A DNA stretch of 64,000 nucleotides from UBA8914 sp034002905 (GTDB lineage: Bacteria; Pseudomonadota; Alphaproteobacteria; UBA9219), in NCBI GenBank assembly GCA_034002905.1, contig JAVEZQ010000003.1, positions 169,517 to 233,516 on the forward strand, written 5' to 3'. The first letter of the stretch is position 1; each line of letters opens with the position of its first letter. The notes beneath the pieces were generated by a model. The model did no database searches. It saw nothing but the letters and a program-made list of their open reading frames with translations, and was not told the origin of the DNA. The translations under genes were made by a program, and so were the position numbers. Below, in pieces: positions 24,989 to 34,390 of the stretch.

Positions 24989-25879
24989 TCACGCCTCACC
25001 TGACCGGCAGCCGCGAACACGAACGCGCTTGATGCGATTTTGATCAGTTTCAAGAATATCAAAGCACAAAGGCCCTTCTCCCCGAACCGTCTCGCCGATC
25101 TGCGGGATATGACCAGCAAGGTGGAAAACATAGCCAGCAAGCGTGTCGATCGTCTCTCTCTCTTCAGGGATCAAAATCGAACCAACATTTTTTTCAAACA
25201 CTTCAATAGGAATTGAGGCATCCACGAGCATTGCGCCATCTGCCCCCATAATTACGCTTGCCTGCTCCGGATTGTCATGTTCATCCTCAATCTCGCCGAC
25301 AATCTCCTCAACCAAATCTTCGAGGGTCACAAGCCCATCGATGCCACCAAATTCATCGACAACCATTGCCATATGTTGGCGTGTTTGCCTCATCTGCAAC
25401 AACAACTTGGAAGCTGGCATTGATGGCGCGACAAAAGGGATCGGACGAAGGAGCTCGCGCAGACTACACTTTTTTTTCTCCGCCATACAGGACAAGACAT
25501 CCTTCATATGGATCATGCCCATGGCTTCATCCAGCGTTTCACGATAGGCGGGGATACGGCTATGCGCATGCTCGACCATCAACTGAACGAGATCATGAAA
25601 CGAGCTTTCAACATCGATTGCGACAATTCGGGCGCGCGGCACCATGCAATCCCCGACTTCTTTGTCACGCATGGATAGAATATTATCCAAAAAAACGCGC
25701 TCGGCTGTCGGCATCCCGCCGGCTTCATGCGATTCCTCAATCAGCTCATCCACAGCTTCATGCAAGGCCGCCACTTCAGGCTCGCTGCGGACATGCCTTA
25801 AGATTTTCGACACCAGACTTTTTAATCGACTAGGAGGTTCTTCTTTGGGAGGCTCTCTGCTCGAAAGGGGATCACTCAT
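24989..25879 (-). CDS. corC: CorC/HlyC-type CBS-domain protein
   Basis: 296-residue protein with two CBS domains (about 70-195, MVPRARIVAIDVESSFHDL ... FGGIDGLVTLEDLVEEIVGEIEDE) and a C-terminal CorC_HlyC/transporter-associated domain (about 210-290). Homologues are linked to Mg2+/Co2+ efflux or resistance; no membrane DUF21 domain is present, so this is the soluble type. The ATG at 25879 was chosen for its GGAGAG site; the TTG at 25903 overlapping ybeY is unlikely. It lies between ybeY and lnt as usual in Alphaproteobacteria. Confidence 0.92.
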   Translation of the reverse strand: MSDPLSSREPPKEEPPSRLKSLVSKILRHVRSEPEVAALHEAVDELIEESHEAGGMPTAERVFLDNILSMRDKEVGDCMVPRARIVAIDVESSFHDLVQLMVEHAHSRIPAYRETLDEAMGMIHMKDVLSCMAEKKKCSLRELLRPIPFVAPSMPASKLLLQMRQTRQHMAMVVDEFGGIDGLVTLEDLVEEIVGEIEDEHDNPEQASVIMGADGAMLVDASIPIEVFEKNVGSILIPEERETIDTLAGYVFHLAGHIPQIGETVRGEGPLCFDILETDQNRIKRVRVRGCRSGEA

Positions 25880-25899
25880 CGCTATTTCTTCTCTCCAAC

Positions 25900-26436
25900 T
25901 CAAAACGCCAAAGGCTCGTAAGGATCAGGCAGCCCCAAAGAAGCCATGACTTCTTTTTCAACCTTCTCCATCTTGTTTGCTCGGACCAACGTATCATGAT
26001 CATAACCGAAAAGATGAAGAAGCCCGTGAATCGTCAGATGCGTGGCGTGGTCGAGAATCGTCTTCCCTTCAGCCTTGGCTTCTTTGGCTACAGTTCCATA
26101 GGCAATGGCAATATCACCGACACAAATCGGGTTCTTGTCGTTAAAGTTCCGCTTTTTGGCGAGCGCCATCAAATCCCGCGCTTCAAATTGGGGAAAGGAG
26201 AGCACGTTAGTCGGCTTGTCTTTGCCCCGAAAATCACGGTTGAGCCTCTGGACAGCGCGATCCGTCGTGAGCAGCACATTGGCCTCGGCCTGACGCGCGA
26301 CAGGCAGGAGTGCTTCGGGCAAAACGGCAAGGGTCAGCGCAGCCGCTGCCTGTAGCCGTTTCTCAAGACCGGTTATCCGGCTCCAAGGAACGGACGCCAC
26401 TGTAAGAAAGAGGGGAACGGGACGATTTTTCTTCAT
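25900..26436 (-). CDS. ybeY: Endoribonuclease YbeY (rRNA maturation factor)
   Basis: Zinc-dependent single-strand endoribonuclease involved in 16S 3'-end maturation and ribosome quality control. The 178 residues end in the signature zinc site HLTIHGLLHLFGYDHD (about 139-154), with the three metal histidines spaced H-x3-H-x5-H. LNRDFRGKDKPTNVLSFP and GDIAIAY are also conserved. The start is the ATG at 26436 (MKKNRP); the frame extends to a TTG at 26469 without support. In many relatives phoH precedes ybeY; here a divergent accD does, so this transcript starts at or just above ybeY. Confidence 0.95.
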   Translation of the reverse strand: MKKNRPVPLFLTVASVPWSRITGLEKRLQAAAALTLAVLPEALLPVARQAEANVLLTTDRAVQRLNRDFRGKDKPTNVLSFPQFEARDLMALAKKRNFNDKNPICVGDIAIAYGTVAKEAKAEGKTILDHATHLTIHGLLHLFGYDHDTLVRANKMEKVEKEVMASLGLPDPYEPLAF

Positions 26437-26551
26437 CTTAGCTACTCTTTTAACACATTTTTGGGCCAACGAAACGGGAAAGTTATCAACAAAATCAAGG
26501 CATAAACTATAGATTCTTTTTTTCTGGCCTCAAAGAGAAGGATTGATTAGC

Positions 26552-27493
26552 ATGCCGCGCATGAACTGGCTCACTAATTTCGTACGTCCCAAGGTTCGGG
26601 CTCTGGTCAGCAGCCAGAAGGAAATACCGGACAATCTGTGGGAGAAATGCCCCGGCTGCAGCGCGATGATGTTCAAGCGCGAGCTGGAGGAAAATTTCAA
26701 TGTTTGCCATCATTGCGGGCACCACCTCAAGCTCCCGCCCGTCAAGCGTCTAGAGATGCTGTTTGACGACGGGGCCTTCAAGCTGATCGATGTGCCCAAA
26801 GTTCCGGTAGATCCCCTGAAGTTCCGGGATCAGAAAAAATATACCGACCGCCTAAAGGAAGCCCAGAACAAGACGGGCCAGAACGACGTTCTCTTGATTG
26901 GCGAAGGGCAGATTGGCGGACAGTCCGCCATTGTGGCCGTCTTCAATTTCGCTTTTCTTGGCGGCTCGATGGGCATGGCCGTTGGTGAAGGGCTTGTGAC
27001 CGCAGCCGAAGCCGCTATCAAGAAACGCGCCGCGCTGATTGTCGTTCCAGCGTCAGGCGGTGCCCGCATGCAGGAAGGCATTCTCTCCCTGATGCAAATG
27101 CCGCGTACCGTCATTGCGGCCAAATCGGTGAAAGATGCGGGCCTTCCCTATATCGTCGTCCTGACCGATCCGACGACGGGGGGCGTCACGGCTTCCTTTG
27201 CAATGACAGGTGACATCCACATCGCCGAAAAAGGCGCACAGATAGCTTTTGCAGGCGCACGCGTGATTGAAACCATCATCCGTTCCCCGCTACCGCCCGG
27301 CTTCCAACGCGCCGAATATTTGCTGGATCACGGCATGGTCGACTGCGTTGTCGAGCGTAAGGACATGAAGGAAACGCTGGCACGTATCCTCAACTTGCTC
27401 TTCACGCCAAAGATTGTCGCGCCCAAAGCCGTCAAGGCCCTTGGTCCCTTCCCGCATGGTGCCAAGTCTCTGCCGGGTAAAAAGGCGAAATAG
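26552..27493 (+). CDS. accD: Acetyl-CoA carboxylase carboxyltransferase subunit beta
   Basis: Beta subunit of the carboxyltransferase that forms malonyl-CoA for fatty-acid synthesis; its partner AccA is not in the window. The 313 residues begin with NWLTNFVRPK. The four-cysteine zinc finger CPGC ... CHHC (about 33-55) is intact. The carboxyltransferase domain has FLGGSMGMAVGEG, PASGGARMQEGILSLMQM and DPTTGGVTASFAM. The ATG at 26552 has AAGGA upstream; the earlier TTG at 26543 is less likely. accD-folC is a common gene pair and the two are 8 bases apart here. Confidence 0.97.
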   Translation: MPRMNWLTNFVRPKVRALVSSQKEIPDNLWEKCPGCSAMMFKRELEENFNVCHHCGHHLKLPPVKRLEMLFDDGAFKLIDVPKVPVDPLKFRDQKKYTDRLKEAQNKTGQNDVLLIGEGQIGGQSAIVAVFNFAFLGGSMGMAVGEGLVTAAEAAIKKRAALIVVPASGGARMQEGILSLMQMPRTVIAAKSVKDAGLPYIVVLTDPTTGGVTASFAMTGDIHIAEKGAQIAFAGARVIETIIRSPLPPGFQRAEYLLDHGMVDCVVERKDMKETLARILNLLFTPKIVAPKAVKALGPFPHGAKSLPGKKAK

Positions 27494-27501
27494 CAAATCC
27501 G

Positions 27502-28824
27502 ATGCCGGTCTCTTCCCAAGATCTTCTGAGCCATTTTCGCTTTGCACGTGGCAAGACGATCGATTTGACGTTGCGCCCCTCCTATACAAAACTTCTGGTC
27601 GAATTAGGCTCGCCCCATACCAAGCTGCCTGCGCCCATTCTGGTCGCGGGGACAAACGGCAAAGGCTCGACCATAGCCTTTCTGCGCGCCATTATCGAAG
27701 CGTGCGGTAAAACGGCCCACATTTACACCTCGCCTCACCTTATCCAGTTTCACGAACGCATCCGCATCGCTGGGCGCTTGATAGACGAAGAGTCGCTTGT
27801 TTCCCTTTTAGAAGAAATTACGGCGAAAGCTGAGCCCGGACAAATCAGCATCTTTGAAGCCGGTACGGCTGCCGCATTGACCGCTTTTGCCCGAACACCC
27901 GCCGATTGCACGCTTCTCGAGGTCGGGCTCGGCGGACGCTTAGATGCCACAAACATCGTCCCAAACCTTGTTGCCTGTGCCATCAGCCGCCTGTCCTTCG
28001 ATCATCGCGAATATCTAGGTGAAACAATGCACGAGATCGCAGGAGAAAAAGCCGGAATTATGCGTGCTCAGACGCCTTGTTTTATCTCGCACCAGCCTTC
28101 TTCCGAAGCACAAGAGGCCTTACATGAACAAGCTGCAGCAAAAGGGGCCAAGCTCTATGGCGAAGGCGAGACTTGGTCGATTGAACGCCATGATGATGGA
28201 AGTTTTGATTTTCTGAGTGCAACGCGCACGCTCCGTAATCTGCCCCGTCCCGCCCTTCTGGGCGAGCATCAGTACCACAATGCGGGTTTAGCCATCGCCT
28301 GTGCGACAGCCCTGCCCTTTCCCGTGCCGGATGAAGCTTTTGCGCAAGCGATGCGCCGCGTCCAATGGCCCGGGCGTTTGCAACAACTCACAAGCGGCAA
28401 ACTCCACCAACATCTGGAGGCATCGCAAGAGCTCTGGCTCGATGGTGGCCACAATGACTCAGCCGGAGAAATGCTTGGCAGACAATTTCAGCGCTGGCAC
28501 GAATCCGATGGCAAACCGCTTCACCTGATTTTTGGCATGATCAACAGCAAGAAACCGCAAGAGTTTACGGCCCCGCTTCTGCGCTGGGCTGAAAGCATCG
28601 AGACGATCTATGTTGACGGTGAAATTCCCGGCTTTCCGGCAGAAGAACTCGCCGCAACCGTTGCGGGGATGGGCGGCAAAAACGTCGCGCCCAGCAAATC
28701 GCTTCACGATGCGTTAGAAAAAATCGTCCGCGCCAACGGCAACCAATCTTGCCGCATCGTTATTTGCGGCTCGCTTTACCTTGTCGGTGAAGCGCTTCGG
28801 CAAAATGGCAGCACCCTGAGCTAA
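27502..28824 (+). CDS. folC: Bifunctional folylpolyglutamate/dihydrofolate synthase
   Basis: Adds glutamate to dihydropteroate and to folates. The 440-residue protein has the ATP P-loop VAGTNGKGST (48-57), the TSPHLIQFHERIRI folate segment, the omega-loop region EVGLGGRLDATN, SFDHREYLGET with the metal-binding His and the C-terminal domain with WLDGGHNDSAGE. It follows accD by 8 bases and almost abuts the convergent gene at 28827, so no space is left for an intergenic terminator. Confidence 0.96.
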   Translation: MPVSSQDLLSHFRFARGKTIDLTLRPSYTKLLVELGSPHTKLPAPILVAGTNGKGSTIAFLRAIIEACGKTAHIYTSPHLIQFHERIRIAGRLIDEESLVSLLEEITAKAEPGQISIFEAGTAAALTAFARTPADCTLLEVGLGGRLDATNIVPNLVACAISRLSFDHREYLGETMHEIAGEKAGIMRAQTPCFISHQPSSEAQEALHEQAAAKGAKLYGEGETWSIERHDDGSFDFLSATRTLRNLPRPALLGEHQYHNAGLAIACATALPFPVPDEAFAQAMRRVQWPGRLQQLTSGKLHQHLEASQELWLDGGHNDSAGEMLGRQFQRWHESDGKPLHLIFGMINSKKPQEFTAPLLRWAESIETIYVDGEIPGFPAEELAATVAGMGGKNVAPSKSLHDALEKIVRANGNQSCRIVICGSLYLVGEALRQNGSTLS

Positions 28825-28826
28825 TC

Positions 28827-31800
28827 CTACTCAATCGTAACGCGCGGGCTTAATTGCGGTGAACTTAAAGCCTGTCCCCCTTCTCTTACCAGAACTGATG
28901 GCACGGTTGTCCGCCCTGCCTGCTTGGCCCGCAACAGAACGGCTGTTCGCCAGACATTGCTTCCTTCGCGTTTGACGACGTCAAAACCGATACTTGTTCC
29001 TGTTACCGCAAAATGATCTGTGTCATTGAGTCCGCTTTCAAGCCATGGAAAGTGTGTATAGGCTACGGCACTCTTACCTCTTCCGATGGACCTGACATCG
29101 AACGCGGACAAATCAGGCAAAACGACACGAAAATCCGAAGCCTCTTCATCCTTCTCCCCGCCTTGAAGGTACAATACATACCATGTTCCAACCTTTAAGG
29201 TCTCGGACGGACTAACGCGAAGACCGTCGAGATGATACATTTCCCGTTGGATCGTCGGCGCACTTGAACGGCTATCTCCCCCTTCGGTGCGCGAAAGATG
29301 TGCGACATAAAGCGCACGTCCCGACTGGTTGAAAAGGTCTTTTGTATTGGTAAAGGCCTCGATCCCGAAATACTTTTTCTTTTCCTCTTTACCTTTGCTG
29401 CCAGCTAGAAGCCACGAACCGTCATGGAGGGAAGCTTGTGCCAAAGCTTCAAGATAGGACGGAAGTTGCGCATCAGAGAGCCCTCCCGCACCTTCAAGCA
29501 GATGCAGACGTTCCATCATCTTGTCGGCAGACATCAGTTTGTGGCGAGCAAGCAGAACTAGGGCTTGCGGCAAACTCTGCTTCTCTTGCGCCTGTGCCTC
29601 CTCAAGGCGCCGGAGAGCTAAATCAAACCAACGGGCGGAGGCTTCCTCTTCCTTTCGTTCATCAAACGCCAAGGCCAAGGCCGAAAGCGTGATCAAAGAA
29701 AGAGACTTCCCCTCCGAGGTTTCCGCCATATAACGTAAGGACGAAACGTCGCCTCGGTTCGTGCGGGCCAAAGCTTCAATGGCCAAGGTACGGACTGGAC
29801 GTTCCGACTCCTCATACCATGTATTGGTCAGCTTTCCACCGAGCCAAGCCGCTGCCTGATCTGCGGCAAGTTGTACATGATCATTCAAAAGAAGGAGAGC
29901 CGCTGTCGTGCTTTCAAAATCGCTGGGCTCTCCGCTTTGATAACGCGCAAAACCACCGTCGACATTCTGCCGTTTTAAAATATCTTGCCAATAAAGATTG
30001 CGCCTATGATCCAGCCATGAGGGCGTGGTGAGCTCGCTTGCAAGCAACACCGGACGCCAGAACGCAGAAAAGACCAACCAGTCCGCCAATTCACGTGTTG
30101 TCTGTGGCTCTTGCAACAAGGCCTGCTGAACCTTGTCGAACAAGTGGGGATGAAGAGGAACAGGCGCAACAATAAAGGACGAAGACGCGGATGATTTAAC
30201 GGGTACTGTCTTTGGCTCAAAGGCTATGGCCTCCTTTTCCTCGACTTTACGGGGCTCAAACGACCACTTGATCCTTCGAGGGCCCACAACTTGCATCGGC
30301 CAGTCAAAAGTCTCGACTTGCTTGTCGGCCTTGATCAGTGCGAACCGCACATAACCACTGCCTGTGGCAACCGCATCGATGCCAAAAGGAAGGCTTTTCT
30401 GCTTGCCAGCGGGCAAGGGGCCACTCAAGGTTCCCGAAAGCTTGACACCGGCAAAGCCTTCCAGCTTGTAAGAAGCGGCAGCAGGACCCCCACGCCAAAT
30501 CATCTCGGCCTTGGCTGTATCGCCCTGCGCCAGTCGCATAGGCGCATGCCATGATACAGGCGTTGCGAACCTCGCGTCGTCGGCGATGGGAAAGCTCTCT
30601 GCCTTGTCTACCTCTTTAGGGCTATAATCCAGATAACGATCGAAAACCTCTGCCTCAAACGTATCATGTGGCAAAACCTGCATCCGAACCAGAACACGGC
30701 GGCCCCAGCCCTCTTGGGCAGGCAAAGGCAAGTCATTCGATCCCGCTTTAAGCTCGCGATGAAAACTCTTGTGACGCACACCATCTGTCATATAGACAAA
30801 CACCGACGAGTCGGTCGTCAATTCCATTTCCATTTCATTTTTGGCTGCGATCCATTCAATGCGTTCTTTCTTTTTCTTGGGACGGGACAGCGTCTCCTGC
30901 CCTGCACCGAAGCCACGACGCGCAAGGACTTCACCCCGATCATTAACAATTTCGAGCAAGTAAATGCCAGTTGTCACGGGCCATGTGATAAGATTTTCTC
31001 CTTGGGCGTTCACGTTAAGCGCGCCGCCCCCCACACGACGATGCTGGGGCAAAAGCTTATAGTCCCAAGCCCCTTCGGAAGGCACCCATTCAAAGCTTCG
31101 GCCTTCTTCATATATAATATAATACAAGTTCTTCTCAGCACGACGGCGTCCCGCTTGATCAAGCGCAATCACGTCAAACTGGGCGTTACTGTTTTCGGGA
31201 AAGAATTTCGCATTGGTCAGCGGGCGAAGGCCTATCCAAGTCTGGGCATGATCAAGGATAAGTGTTTCCGTCTTGCTTGATACAAGGCCATTAACCTCGG
31301 CACGAATCTGGACGGCCTTGGCCTCATCCCACGCGCTTTTCGCTTCGCGCGATGGCACGAGCGAAACGCGCGCGATGCCGTCAACACCCGTCATAAAGTC
31401 ATAAGACTGAACCGGCTTGGCCGCCGTTGCGGCCTCAACCCCAAAGGAATAATCAGCCCAGTCATCCATCCGAGGCTGTGTTGTGACAACACGAAGCGTA
31501 CCGTCCCGAAAGGAAACGGGACGTCCCTTTTCATCGACTATTTTGACTGTAACGGTTGATTTGGCGCCGTGCTGCCCACCTTTATTGCTGAGGGAAAGAC
31601 TGATTTTGCTTTCCTGCGTTTCAGGCGAAATCCCTACAATGGATTCCTTGAGGATTTGTCCCTCTTTCTTCTGCCAGACCAACGGCCATTGCGCCGCTTT
31701 TTCCATCTTGGGCAGATCCAAAGAAGCATGATAACGCCCGTTTTCGTCACGCTTGAGATCAACAGAGAGATAGGCTTCACGATCCGGCCTCATAAGGCGT

Positions 31801-33107
31801 AAAACAGTATCACCAAGATCCATTTTTTGTCCAAAGGGGTCATCCGCCCACGCTGCTACCTTCATGACGTCGCCGGGCTTGTATCGTGCCTGATCCGTCT
31901 GGAGCGATGGCGCAAAAGATAGAACATTGACGGGCAAAGGAGATAACGTTTTCGGGTCAATTAAATCCAGTTGTCCGTCAGGCATCGCCACAACAACGAG
32001 ATACAGCTCCTTTTCACGCTTGGGATCATATGTAACGAAGCCAAGACCTTGCGCATCTGCCTGAGCCGCGCCAAGCACATCTCCATTTCTGGCCAGAAGA
32101 GTGAGCCGGACATCCTGCGGACGAAAGGCTTTGCCCGACGATGTCACAAAAAAGGAAAGGCCCTGTTCCTTTTCAGCATAGTTTTGCCTCACAAGCGCGG
32201 CATGCAGATCGGAAACGAGAAACCACTGCCCCGCGAACAAAGACGGCTCGGATTCGCCAGCTTCCTGTGGCATGGCGGCAAGATAATACAGGCCAGGCTT
32301 AACATCCTTCTCCTCTGGCAAAGGCACGACAAGTTTTTGCTCGACATTGGGCTTGTTCCCGAAAACAAGATCGCCTTCATAAAGAACTTTGCCGTTGTTA
32401 CGCGCAAAAATGAGGCTTTCGGACGGCGAGAGGTTGATTTGCTTGAATTGCTGCCAAGCTCCGGCAAAAGCTTTGGGCTCCTCGATCTTATAGAGTTTCA
32501 GATGCGTATTCTTGACATTGATTGAACTCAGTACATGCGCCGCGCCATCGCGAAGCTCTTTCCCGTTATTGACGATATGACGCGGCAAGACGGAAAGCCC
32601 CGCGCTCCCGACAAAGCTGAGCGCCTTTTTACGGTCTGGCACAACAAAACTAGTGGAGTATGGTGCTTCAAGCGTTGCGCCATCCTGACTTTGCGCCTTT
32701 TTCAGAATGATGCGATAACGGTCGCGATGCTCAAGGTTCTGTACACAAAGATGGCTTGCGGAAAGGCTGAGATTTTTTTCATCGACAGTTTGGCGCTTGC
32801 CTTGCTCGGACAAAGAAAGAGCTGCCGCTAGCTTTGTGCGGTCACGGATATCAAGCGGACGACTCATCACAAAGCAAAGCTCGGCCCGCTCCCCGTCGTA
32901 ATGCAATTCTGTTCGCTCGACCTTAAAGGGAACGGCGCGCCCTTCTGCCTGCGCTTCCGCGCTACAAAAGAGGGATAAAAAGCTCAACAGAAAAATGGCA
33001 GACCACATCCGAAAAATGTGTTTAGACCTAACGCCCTGTGACACAAAGCCCCCATTCCTTACAGGTTTCGACCCCATGCTGTTCGCAAACTTTCGTGGCA
33101 AAATCAT
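28827..33107 (-). CDS. Large exported alpha-2-macroglobulin-like protein without thioester
   Basis: 1426-residue predicted periplasmic protein. A 33-residue polar N-region is followed by a hydrophobic core (MWSAIFLLSFLSLF) and likely cleavage after AEAQA. The ATG at 33107 has GAGG eight bases upstream, supporting the long signal peptide. The body shows macroglobulin-type beta domains, for example TDQARYKPGDVMKVAAWADD near 400, and a helical thioester-domain-like part (about 1025-1260, NVDGGFARYQSGEPSDFESTTAALLLL). The GCxEQ thioester motif is absent; only two cysteines remain after the signal peptide. Bacterial relatives trap proteases or form part of envelope defence, often beside pbpC. Here there is no pbpC. 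Confidence 0.75.
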   Translation of the reverse strand: MILPRKFANSMGSKPVRNGGFVSQGVRSKHIFRMWSAIFLLSFLSLFCSAEAQAEGRAVPFKVERTELHYDGERAELCFVMSRPLDIRDRTKLAAALSLSEQGKRQTVDEKNLSLSASHLCVQNLEHRDRYRIILKKAQSQDGATLEAPYSTSFVVPDRKKALSFVGSAGLSVLPRHIVNNGKELRDGAAHVLSSINVKNTHLKLYKIEEPKAFAGAWQQFKQINLSPSESLIFARNNGKVLYEGDLVFGNKPNVEQKLVVPLPEEKDVKPGLYYLAAMPQEAGESEPSLFAGQWFLVSDLHAALVRQNYAEKEQGLSFFVTSSGKAFRPQDVRLTLLARNGDVLGAAQADAQGLGFVTYDPKREKELYLVVVAMPDGQLDLIDPKTLSPLPVNVLSFAPSLQTDQARYKPGDVMKVAAWADDPFGQKMDLGDTVLRLMRPDREAYLSVDLKRDENGRYHASLDLPKMEKAAQWPLVWQKKEGQILKESIVGISPETQESKISLSLSNKGGQHGAKSTVTVKIVDEKGRPVSFRDGTLRVVTTQPRMDDWADYSFGVEAATAAKPVQSYDFMTGVDGIARVSLVPSREAKSAWDEAKAVQIRAEVNGLVSSKTETLILDHAQTWIGLRPLTNAKFFPENSNAQFDVIALDQAGRRRAEKNLYYIIYEEGRSFEWVPSEGAWDYKLLPQHRRVGGGALNVNAQGENLITWPVTTGIYLLEIVNDRGEVLARRGFGAGQETLSRPKKKKERIEWIAAKNEMEMELTTDSSVFVYMTDGVRHKSFHRELKAGSNDLPLPAQEGWGRRVLVRMQVLPHDTFEAEVFDRYLDYSPKEVDKAESFPIADDARFATPVSWHAPMRLAQGDTAKAEMIWRGGPAAASYKLEGFAGVKLSGTLSGPLPAGKQKSLPFGIDAVATGSGYVRFALIKADKQVETFDWPMQVVGPRRIKWSFEPRKVEEKEAIAFEPKTVPVKSSASSSFIVAPVPLHPHLFDKVQQALLQEPQTTRELADWLVFSAFWRPVLLASELTTPSWLDHRRNLYWQDILKRQNVDGGFARYQSGEPSDFESTTAALLLLNDHVQLAADQAAAWLGGKLTNTWYEESERPVRTLAIEALARTNRGDVSSLRYMAETSEGKSLSLITLSALALAFDERKEEEASARWFDLALRRLEEAQAQEKQSLPQALVLLARHKLMSADKMMERLHLLEGAGGLSDAQLPSYLEALAQASLHDGSWLLAGSKGKEEKKKYFGIEAFTNTKDLFNQSGRALYVAHLSRTEGGDSRSSAPTIQREMYHLDGLRVSPSETLKVGTWYVLYLQGGEKDEEASDFRVVLPDLSAFDVRSIGRGKSAVAYTHFPWLESGLNDTDHFAVTGTSIGFDVVKREGSNVWRTAVLLRAKQAGRTTVPSVLVREGGQALSSPQLSPRVTIE

Positions 33108-33137
33108 GAAATAAGCCTCTATGATCGCCCTTGTTTG

Positions 33138-34163
33138 TTAAATCTTGATCCCTTTGGCCAAGGCCAGTTCCCGTAAATTGCCCTGTGGACGGGGGCCATA
33201 ATGGGAAATCACCTCGCTGGCCGCAACAGCGCCCAGTCGCCCGCTTTCTACCATATCGAGCCCGTGTGTCAGCCCGTAAAGGAACCCCGCCGCAAACAAA
33301 TCCCCTGCACCAGTCGAATCGACTGCTTTCTCGACAGGATCGGGGGCAATTGTGATCGTGTGCCCATCATAGGCGATCATGGCACCCTTTTCGCTGCGCG
33401 TTCCGGCAACAACCTTGCAATCCTTGGCAGCCAAGGCAAGAGCTTCGTCAAAGCTCGAAACCTGATAGAGCGCCATCAGCTCGAACTCATTGGCGAAGAG
33501 AATATCAATCTTCTCGACGATCAATTTGCGAAAAGCGGCGCGATGCCGATCAACGCAAAAAGTGTCGGACAATGTCAGGGAAACAAGCCGCCCCGCCTCC
33601 TCCGCAATCGTCGAGGCCCAAACAAAAGCTTCCTGTGCTTGAGGTTTGTCGAACAAATAGCCTTCCAAATAAGTGATCTGGGCATTCGCAATTTGCTGGG
33701 CGCTAATATCCTCGGATACAAGTTCAACACTCACGCCAAGATAAGTGTTCATCGAACGCTCGGAATCCGGTGTTACAAGAATGATGCTTCGTGCCGTCGA
33801 GGGCCCTTGCGTTGCTGGCTTTGTCGGAAAATACACGCCGGAGGCTTGCATATCATGGCGAAAAATTGCACCAAGCTGGTCGTCCCTGACCTTGCCGATA
33901 TAAGTTGGCGTACCTCCCAAGGCGGCAATGCCTGCAACCGTGTTGGCGGCGGAACCACCGGACATTTCAATGGCGGGCCCGATTTCCTTGTAAAGATAGG
34001 CAGAACGCTCTTCATCGACCAACTGCATGCACCCCTTGGCAATACCGTGAAGCTTGAGGAATGTTTCGTCGCTGTCGGCAATCACGTCAACAATGGCATT
34101 TCCCACGGCGCACACATCATAAACGGCAGGAACCTTGCTTTGAGCCAAATCGCGTATAACCAT
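33138..34163 (-). CDS. PfkB-family sugar/nucleoside kinase, adenosine-kinase type
   Basis: 341-residue ribokinase-fold kinase. The N-terminal VCAVGNAIVDVIA and MSGGSAANTVAGIAALGG segments bind the ribose substrate. The C-terminal signature DSTGAGDLFAAGFLYG (about 285-300) carries the catalytic Asp and anion hole. Overall pattern and length fit the alphaproteobacterial adenosine kinase group, but ribose-type substrates cannot be excluded. The ATG at 34163 has GGGAGAAA upstream; the longer frame from 34208 lacks this. It precedes the macroglobulin-like gene on the same strand by 30 bases, probably in one transcript. Confidence 0.88.
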   Translation of the reverse strand: MVIRDLAQSKVPAVYDVCAVGNAIVDVIADSDETFLKLHGIAKGCMQLVDEERSAYLYKEIGPAIEMSGGSAANTVAGIAALGGTPTYIGKVRDDQLGAIFRHDMQASGVYFPTKPATQGPSTARSIILVTPDSERSMNTYLGVSVELVSEDISAQQIANAQITYLEGYLFDKPQAQEAFVWASTIAEEAGRLVSLTLSDTFCVDRHRAAFRKLIVEKIDILFANEFELMALYQVSSFDEALALAAKDCKVVAGTRSEKGAMIAYDGHTITIAPDPVEKAVDSTGAGDLFAAGFLYGLTHGLDMVESGRLGAVAASEVISHYGPRPQGNLRELALAKGIKI

Positions 34164-34390
34164 CTTTTTCTCCCTGTTTGTGCCCTTATACGCTATCTGA
34201 AGGGTCATCTCTACCCTTTTGATTCGATGGACGGAATCATCTTATCCCCATTATTCACCGTTACCCACAGGCAAAGATCTTGCGGGCGAAGCGCCCCCGT
34301 GTTAGAGCCGGAGGACAAGTCTTGCCGAATCGCCGGACCTAAGATACTCAACTAATGGGCTTTTCACCCATTATCTCGAAGGGGAAATAA
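34164..34390. other. Divergent intergenic region with several hairpins
   Basis: 227 bases between the kinase (minus) and bactofilin (plus). Inverted repeats seen: AAGGGT/ACCCTT near 34200-34218, GGGCG/CGCCC near 34286-34298 and TAATGGG/CCCATTA near 34352-34374, the last just before the bactofilin ribosome site. They may be leader structures. I recognise no known RNA family and no convincing promoter boxes. Confidence 0.3.

Noticed and set aside
33201..34355. 384-codon plus-strand open frame
   Set aside because: Antisense to the PfkB-type kinase; no ribosome site and no recognisable protein features.
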